Shown piece by piece: positions 5,572 to 10,224 of a stretch of DNA of 10,224 nucleotides. How positions within the stretch are numbered: position 1 is the first letter of the stretch; every line of letters starts with the position of its first letter. Made by a program: the position numbers and the translations under genes. Below the pieces are notes generated by a model. It worked only from the letters and a program-made list of their open reading frames with translations. It was not told where the DNA came from and did not search any database. The stretch is from an uncultured Oscillospiraceae bacterium (GTDB lineage Bacteria; Bacillota; Clostridia; Oscillospirales; Oscillospiraceae). The stretch covers positions 1 to 10,224 of the forward strand of contig CAKTGW010000007.1 of assembly GCA_934561725.1 (NCBI GenBank). Reading direction: 5' to 3'.

Positions 5572-6123
5572 ATGCAGAAAACACTGACTCGGCCTGCGGA
5601 GGCCGCTTACATTGCGCTGATGACGGCGCTGATCGCAATTTGTGCCTGGATCAGCATTCCGACGGCTGTGCCGTTTACACTCCAGACCTTCGCCGTGTTT
5701 GTGGCGGCCGGCCTGTTGGGAGCAAAGCGCAGCATGTTGGCCGTGATCGTTTATATTCTTCTGGGTGCCGTGGGTCTGCCTGTATTCAATGGAATGCAGG
5801 GCGGCATGGGCATTTTGCTTGGCAAAACCGGCGGCTATATAGTCGGATTTATTTTCCTGGCGCTGATCGAGGGCTGGACCTCCCGCCGCTTTAAGGGCAA
5901 CACGGTTGCACTGTTTGTGTCCATGCTGGTAGGTACCGCCGTGTGCTATACCTTTGGTACCTTCTGGTTTATGCGTGTGTATATGGCATCCACCGGTCCC
6001 GTAGCTCTGGCGACCGTTCTGGGCTGGTGCGTTTTTCCCTTTATCGTTCCGGATATCGTAAAAATGCTGCTGGCGCTGGTCGTTATCCGCCGTGTGGCTC
6101 CTCAGCTCAAGCTGGATGACTGA
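5572..6123 (+). CDS. bioY: Biotin transporter substrate-binding component BioY
   Basis: This 183-residue, very hydrophobic protein has about six membrane spans (roughly 12-30, 33-50, 55-75, 85-105, 112-135 and 146-172). Family features include TLQTFAVFVAAGLLG near residue 36, a YILLGAVGLPVF segment and GKTGGYIVGF near residue 87. BioY is the S component of energy-coupling factor transporters: it binds biotin in the membrane and pairs with the shared EcfA/EcfA'/EcfT module, not encoded here. The length is normal for the family. The ATG is preceded by GGGAGG at ten bases and by a consensus promoter overlapped by a BirA-like operator, so expression should rise when biotin is scarce. The gene stands alone, divergent from the tRNA operon and convergent with lepA. 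No biotin synthesis genes are next to it, which fits scavenging but does not prove auxotrophy. Confidence 0.95.
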   Translation: MQKTLTRPAEAAYIALMTALIAICAWISIPTAVPFTLQTFAVFVAAGLLGAKRSMLAVIVYILLGAVGLPVFNGMQGGMGILLGKTGGYIVGFIFLALIEGWTSRRFKGNTVALFVSMLVGTAVCYTFGTFWFMRVYMASTGPVALATVLGWCVFPFIVPDIVKMLLALVVIRRVAPQLKLDD

Positions 6124-6160
6124 CAAGCTCTCTCTCTTACATGACCCCCTAAATCCCCCT

Positions 6161-6205
6161 AAAAAACCGCCTGGCCGATTTTATACCGGTCAGGCGGTTT
6201 GTTTA
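6161..6205. terminator. Bidirectional terminator between bioY and lepA
   Basis: Arms 6164-6177 and 6187-6200 form a 14-bp stem with one G-T pair. On the plus strand it ends in TTT-G-TTT. On the minus strand it is followed by six T (6161-6166 read in reverse). It lies 40 bases after the bioY stop and directly after the lepA stop, so it serves both, with the stronger U tract on the lepA side. Confidence 0.88.
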
Positions 6206-8008
6206 TTCATCCAACTTGAGCACTGCCATAAAGGCCTCTGTGGGCAATTGGACGGTGCCCAGGGTGCGCATCTTCTTCTTGCCTTCCTTCTGCTTTTCCA
6301 GCAGCTTCTTTTTGCGGGTGATATCGCCGCCATAGCATTTGGCCAGAACATCCTTGCGCATGGCCTTGACCGTCTCACGTGCGATGATCTTACCGCCGAT
6401 AGCCGCCTGAATAGGCACTTCAAAGAGCTGCCGGGGGATATTTTCCTTCAGCTTTTCGCAGATGCGGCGGGCACGGGCATAGGCCTTTTCCCTGTGGGCG
6501 ATAAAGCTCAGGGCGTCTACCTGGTCGCCGTTCAGAAGAAGATTTACCTTGACCAGATCGCTCTCGCGGTAGTCGCTGATCTCATAGTCCAGGCTGGCAT
6601 AGCCCTTGGTGCGGGCTTTCAGTGTATCGAAAAAGTCATAGATGATCTCGTTCAGCGGCATCTCATAGCGCAGCTCGACCAGATTGGTGTCCAGATACTG
6701 CATATCCCGGTATTCACCGCGCCGGTCCTGACACAAGGGCATGATATTTCCAACAAATTCAGGCGGTGTGATGATCGAGACCTTGACATAGGGCTCCCGG
6801 GCCAACTCGATCACAGCAGGATCGGGGTAGTTATGGGGATTGTCCACCATGACGGTTTCACCGTCGGTTTTTACGACCTCGTAGATGACCGAGGGCAAGG
6901 TCGTGACCAGGTCCAGATCAAATTCACGCTCCAGGCGCTCCTGGATGATTTCCATATGGAGCATGCCCAGAAATCCGCAGCGGAAGCCGAAGCCCAGGGC
7001 AACTGAGCTTTCCGGTTCGAAGGAGAGGGAGGCGTCGTTCAGCTGGAGCTTTTCCAGAGCATCGCGCAGATCGGGGAATTTGCTTCCGTCTTCCGTGTAG
7101 ACGCCGCAGTAGACCATGGGCTGCACGGGACGGTAGCCCGGCAGCGGCTCGGCGGCAGGGCGGTCGGCGCCGGTGATCGTATCGCCGACACGGGTGTCGG
7201 CCACATTTTTGATACTGGCGGTAAAATAGCCGACCTCACCGGCATAGAGCCGGTCGCAGCTCTCCATGCCCAGGGGCTTGAGATAACCGCAGTCCAGTAC
7301 GGTATACTTCGTGTTGGAGGCCATCATTTTTACGCTGTCTCCCACGCCGATGCTGCCCTGCATCACGCGGAAATAGACGATGACGCCCAGATAGGGATCA
7401 TACTGGCTGTCGAAAACCAGCGCCTGGAGAGGGGCGCTTCTGTCGCCCTGGGGCGCGGGGACATGCTGGACAACATCCTCCAGAACGGCGCGGATATTTG
7501 TACCCATCTTGGCGGAAATCTCCGGAGCATCCATAGCATCCAGACCGATGATATCTTCCACCTCGTGCTTGGCCTTTTCCGGGTCGGCGGCAGGAAGGTC
7601 GATTTTGTTGAATACGGGGCGGATCTCCAGATCGTGATCCATAGCCAGATAGGTGTTGGCCAGTGTCTGGGCCTCCACGCCCTGGGTGGCGTCCACGACC
7701 AGAACGGCGCCCTCGCAGGCGGCCAGGGAACGGCTGACCTCATAGTTGAAGTCCACGTGACCCGGCGTGTCGATCAGATTCAGAACATAGCTTTCGCCGT
7801 CGTCAGCCTTGTAGTCCAGCCGGACGGCGCGGGATTTGATGGTAATACCGCGTTCTCGCTCCAGCTCCATGTTGTCCAGGAGCTGGTTTTCCATATTGCG
7901 CTTTTCCACAGCGTTGCAGATCTCCAGAAGCCGGTCGGCCAGGGTGGATTTTCCGTGATCGATATGGGCGATAATGGAAAAATTGCGGATCTTGGATTGT
8001 TCGGTCAT
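6203..8008 (-). CDS. lepA: Elongation factor 4 (LepA), ribosome back-translocation GTPase
   Basis: The 601-residue length is normal for LepA/EF4. The GTPase domain has AHIDHGKS (14-21), the switch I region [13 protein letters not shown] (80-84) and NKID (134-137). EF-G-like domains follow, then the LepA-specific C-terminal domain, whose basic stretch [26 protein letters not shown] is near the end, finishing in [11 protein letters not shown]. LepA binds the ribosome and affects elongation or initiation under stress; its exact cellular role is debated. The ATG at 8006-8008 has GGAGG (8019-8023 on the plus strand) ten bases upstream. It lies 72 bases downstream of a small Xre regulator gene on the same strand with no convincing promoter in the gap, so the two may share a transcript. 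Confidence 0.98.
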   Translation of the reverse strand: MTEQSKIRNFSIIAHIDHGKSTLADRLLEICNAVEKRNMENQLLDNMELERERGITIKSRAVRLDYKADDGESYVLNLIDTPGHVDFNYEVSRSLAACEGAVLVVDATQGVEAQTLANTYLAMDHDLEIRPVFNKIDLPAADPEKAKHEVEDIIGLDAMDAPEISAKMGTNIRAVLEDVVQHVPAPQGDRSAPLQALVFDSQYDPYLGVIVYFRVMQGSIGVGDSVKMMASNTKYTVLDCGYLKPLGMESCDRLYAGEVGYFTASIKNVADTRVGDTITGADRPAAEPLPGYRPVQPMVYCGVYTEDGSKFPDLRDALEKLQLNDASLSFEPESSVALGFGFRCGFLGMLHMEIIQERLEREFDLDLVTTLPSVIYEVVKTDGETVMVDNPHNYPDPAVIELAREPYVKVSIITPPEFVGNIMPLCQDRRGEYRDMQYLDTNLVELRYEMPLNEIIYDFFDTLKARTKGYASLDYEISDYRESDLVKVNLLLNGDQVDALSFIAHREKAYARARRICEKLKENIPRQLFEVPIQAAIGGKIIARETVKAMRKDVLAKCYGGDITRKKKLLEKQKEGKKKMRTLGTVQLPTEAFMAVLKLDE

Positions 8009-8080
8009 AAAAAGTAAACCTCCGTGAGGGAAATCCTCTCGATCCGGGCAAGGCCGGCGGGGGATCCAGAATAAATTACA

Positions 8081-8536
8081 TTAGTGCTCGCTCTTGCTGT
8101 CAGAGGCGAAAAGCACGGCAATGGCGTGCTCGGCCTCGGCCTGCTCCAGCGCGCAGCGGGCAATGGTACGTGCGTCGGCCAGACCGTGGATCTGGGCGCT
8201 GATCCGGCGGGCAGCGGCGCCAAAGTATTTGGCAACTGCGGCCTCGACCTCGGCGCTGTTCCGCTGGCGCAGTGCGCGCTGTACGGCGGTCAGGGCGCTG
8301 AAGGGTGCATCCAGCGCACAGCTGTCAGAGATCTCGGTGCGGCCCAGGAGAAAATCCGCAGTGACGCCGTAATAATCACAGGCGCGGCAGATAAACTGGA
8401 GGCCCGGCTCCCGGGCACCGTTTTCATAGTGGGACAGAAGAGCCTGGCTGATCCGCAGATCGGCGGCCGCCCGGCGCTGGCTGATCCCTTTTTCATGGCG
8501 GATGGCTGAAAGTCGTTCTGCAAAGCTTTGTGCCAT
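8081..8536 (-). CDS. Xre-family HTH transcriptional regulator
   Basis: This 151-residue protein has an N-terminal Cro/CI-type helix-turn-helix (about 6-62): ERLSAIRHEKGISQ, then the recognition segment ISQALLSHYENGAREPG, ending in YYGVTADFLLGR, a typical ending of this domain. The remaining 90 residues are Ala-rich and probably helical; I recognise no domain in them, and they may mediate dimerisation or sense a ligand. The ATG has AGGGG nine bases upstream. An extended -10 promoter (8588-8617) with a palindrome at the predicted transcription start (8571-8585) suggests self-repression. It lies upstream of lepA on the same strand. Its targets beyond itself, and possibly lepA, cannot be read from the sequence. 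There are no phage or toxin genes nearby to suggest a prophage repressor or antitoxin. Confidence 0.88.
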   Translation of the reverse strand: MAQSFAERLSAIRHEKGISQRRAAADLRISQALLSHYENGAREPGLQFICRACDYYGVTADFLLGRTEISDSCALDAPFSALTAVQRALRQRNSAEVEAAVAKYFGAAARRISAQIHGLADARTIARCALEQAEAEHAIAVLFASDSKSEH

Positions 8537-8570
8537 GGGAAAACGCCCCTTTGATTTAGATATGCCCTTG

Positions 8571-8585
8571 TTTACCGAGGGTAAA
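8571..8585. promoter_or_regulatory. Putative operator of the Xre regulator
   Basis: TTTACC-GAG-GGTAAA is a perfect 6-bp inverted repeat with a 3-base spacer. It lies over the predicted transcription start of the regulator gene. The same TTTAC core recurs in the -35 box (8612-8617). Position and symmetry suggest autorepression, but binding is inferred. Confidence 0.5.
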
Positions 8586-8587
8586 TA

Positions 8588-8617
8588 ATTATATCAAATT
8601 TCTCTTGTTCTTGTAAA
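8588..8617 (-). promoter_or_regulatory. Extended -10 promoter of the Xre regulator gene
   Basis: On the minus strand TTTACA (8612-8617) is 18 bases from a perfect TATAAT (8588-8593), which is preceded by TGA (an extended -10). The start would fall near 8581, giving a leader of about 45 bases. It may also drive lepA. Confidence 0.8.
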
Positions 8618-8703
8618 CAGTTTTTCATCTCAAAGTCTGATGAATGCGCCTCTGAGCCGTTGATTTTTGCGGAGGAACAGCTGAACAGACACAGATACAG
8701 CGA

Positions 8704-8731
8704 GAGCCCGGCGGAAATTTCCGCCGGGCTC
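8704..8731. terminator. Perfect 28-base palindrome after the dehydrogenase gene
   Basis: The arms 8704-8717 and 8718-8731 are exactly complementary (14 bp; GAGCCCGGCGGAAA and its reverse). It lies 52 bases past the dehydrogenase stop, where a terminator is expected. The minus strand has no U tract after it and the plus strand has only GTTT. It may be an atypical terminator or an mRNA 3'-end stabiliser. Confidence 0.5.
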
Positions 8732-8783
8732 GTTTGCTGGAAGAGGGTTGGGAATATAATAAGAGAGAAAATCAAAAAGCAGT

Positions 8784-10224
8784 TTAGTGTGCCACGCTGC
8801 CGTCCCAGGTGTCTACCTTGGTGTTCTTTTTCTCTTCCTCAGAGAACCAGGTGGTCGTTACAGACTTGACCTCGGTGAAGAAGCGCACGCCGTCCTTGCC
8901 CAGAACATGCAGGTCGCCGAAGAAGCTTTCCTTGTGGCCGCAGAAGGGGAAAATGCCAACGGGAACAGGGATGCCGACATTGATACCCACCATGCCGCCA
9001 TGGGTGCGGCGGGCAAATTCGCGGCTGTAATAGCCGTTTTGAGTGAAAATCACGCTGCCGTTGGCAAAGCGGTTGGCGTTCATAAGCTCTATGCCTTCCT
9101 CGAAATCCTTTACACGCTTAATGCACAGTACAGGTCCAAAGATCTCTTCATCGCCGACGGTCATACCCGGCTTGACATGATCCAGGATCGTGGGGCCGAG
9201 GTAAAAGCCGTTCTCATAGCCGGGGACGGTGATGCCGCGGCCGTCCAGTACGCATTCGGCGCCCTCTTCGATACCCTTGGCGATCCAGCCCTCGATCTTG
9301 GCCTTATGACCGGGGTCTACAACAGGACCCAGATCCGTGGCCTTGTCATAGGCGGGACCGACCTTCAGCGCCTTTGCAAATTTTACGAGCAGCTCGACCA
9401 GCTGATCGGCAACGCTCTCCTGGACAACAACGCAGCTCAAAGCCATGCAGCGCTCACCGGCGCAGCCGTAAGCGGCGTTGATGATGCCGCGGGCAGTGCG
9501 CTCCAGAGCGGCGTCCTCAAGGACCAGAGCATGGTTTTTGGCTTCGGTCTGAGCCTGCACGCGCTTGCCGTGAGAAGCGGCAATGCCATAGATATGCTTG
9601 CCCACGTTGGTAGTGCCTACGAAGCTGACGCCCTTGATGTCAGGGTGAGTCAGGAACAGCTCAGACTCCTTGCGGGAGCAGGTGACGATATTCAGAACAC
9701 CGGCGGGCAGCCCGGCCTCCTGCCAAAGCTCGGCGCAGCGCATGGAGGTCAGCGGTGTGCGGGATGCGGCCTTGATGACGATGGTGTTGCCGGTGGCAAT
9801 GCACAGCGGGGTCATCCAGCCCATGGGAATCATGCCGGGAAAATTGAAAGGAGCAATACCGGCAAAAACGCCCAGAGGCTCGCGATAGAGCACAGTGTCG
9901 TATCCGGTTGAGGTGTTCATCAGGCTTTCGCCCATCATAAAGCTGGGGGCGCCGCAGGCCAGCTCAACAGGCTCTTTGACCTTGGCAATATCGCCGGCGG
10001 ATTCGGCCCAGTTTTTGCCGTGCTCACGGGCGCACAGCTCGGTCAGCTCATCATAGTGCTCCACCAGAAGGTCACGGAACTTGTAAAGCACCTGTACGCG
10101 CTTGAGAATGGGCATATCACGCCAGGCGGGGAAAGCCTTGGCGGCACATGCCACAGCATAGTTGACTTCATCTTCGGTGCAGCAGGGAACCTCTGCCTGC
10201 ACCTCGCCGGTGCTGGGGTTATAG
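8784..10224 (-). CDS. mmsA: CoA-acylating methylmalonate-semialdehyde dehydrogenase (5' partial)
   Basis: The frame stays open to the right window edge (reading YNPSTGEV there, a usual aldehyde dehydrogenase N-terminal motif), so only a short N-terminal part is missing; the GTG at 10200-10202 is internal. Numbering from that codon: the Rossmann-type NAD site has VGTTNVGKHIYG (195-206) and the catalytic Cys252 is in GERCMALS. EAKNH at 220-224 lacks the general-base Glu of ordinary aldehyde dehydrogenases, as in the MmsA/IolA group, which transfer the acyl group to CoA. The C-terminus has IPVPVGIFPF and GDLHVLGKDGVRFFTE, also group-typical. The likely reaction is methylmalonate or malonate semialdehyde to propionyl-CoA or acetyl-CoA with NAD, in valine or inositol breakdown. 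KAAS at 144-147 replaces the common KPSE, so the substrate may differ. No pathway neighbours are visible. Confidence 0.88.
   Translation of the reverse strand, partial: YNPSTGEVQAEVPCCTEDEVNYAVACAAKAFPAWRDMPILKRVQVLYKFRDLLVEHYDELTELCAREHGKNWAESAGDIAKVKEPVELACGAPSFMMGESLMNTSTGYDTVLYREPLGVFAGIAPFNFPGMIPMGWMTPLCIATGNTIVIKAASRTPLTSMRCAELWQEAGLPAGVLNIVTCSRKESELFLTHPDIKGVSFVGTTNVGKHIYGIAASHGKRVQAQTEAKNHALVLEDAALERTARGIINAAYGCAGERCMALSCVVVQESVADQLVELLVKFAKALKVGPAYDKATDLGPVVDPGHKAKIEGWIAKGIEEGAECVLDGRGITVPGYENGFYLGPTILDHVKPGMTVGDEEIFGPVLCIKRVKDFEEGIELMNANRFANGSVIFTQNGYYSREFARRTHGGMVGINVGIPVPVGIFPFCGHKESFFGDLHVLGKDGVRFFTEVKSVTTTWFSEEEKKNTKVDTWDGSVAH

Noticed and set aside
6092..7006. Plus-strand open frame of 304 codons overlapping the bioY end and lepA
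   Set aside because: It spans the terminator and runs antisense to lepA, so it is a shadow frame.
8572..8869. Small frames on both strands between the Xre and dehydrogenase genes
   Set aside because: Both read through the 28-base palindrome, giving the same SPAEISAGL peptide on each strand. Neither has a convincing start with a ribosome site.
8787..9911. Long open frame (374 codons) on the plus strand opposite the dehydrogenase
   Set aside because: Its translation is a shadow of the dehydrogenase, with no family features and no promoter or ribosome site.

Overview
The window reads as chromosomal DNA of a moderately GC-rich Firmicute in the class Clostridia. An Oscillospiraceae-type gut anaerobe is my best guess. 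The evidence is purine-rich Shine-Dalgarno sites, consensus sigma-A-type promoters, tRNA genes that encode their CCA ends, a BirA-type biotin operator, and palindromic intergenic repeats of a kind I associate with gut Clostridia. Nothing in the sequence fixes the species. No phage genes, transposase or CRISPR array is visible.

Left part (1-4425): a signalling locus. It holds the 3' part of a GAF/PAS hybrid histidine kinase with its own receiver (+), a free-standing HPt phosphotransfer protein (-, convergent with the kinase across a shared terminator), and a GGDEF-REC-HD-GYP protein (+, divergent from the HPt gene). These are the parts of a His-Asp-His-Asp phosphorelay ending in a receiver placed between a c-di-GMP synthase and a c-di-GMP phosphodiesterase. 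The chain itself is an inference from adjacency and domain content. It is the most interesting system in the window.

Middle (4426-5571): an intergenic stretch with a terminator-like hairpin, an inverted pair of two-hairpin repeat modules (4544-4710) and a third related module (4738-4790). A minus-strand tRNA operon follows, in transcription order Gly(TCC)-Arg(TCT)-His(GTG)-Gln(TTG)-Lys(TTT), with a consensus promoter at 5412-5440 and a terminator at 4820-4857. Divergent from it is bioY, preceded by a long inverted repeat that looks like a BirA operator and covers the -35 box.

Right part (5572-10224): bioY (+) converges on lepA (-) across a two-way terminator. lepA lies downstream of a small Xre-type repressor gene on the same strand. 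The repressor has a strong extended -10 promoter and a palindrome at its predicted transcription start, suggesting autoregulation and possible co-transcription with lepA. Upstream again is the C-terminal bulk of a CoA-acylating methylmalonate-semialdehyde dehydrogenase (-), cut by the window edge.
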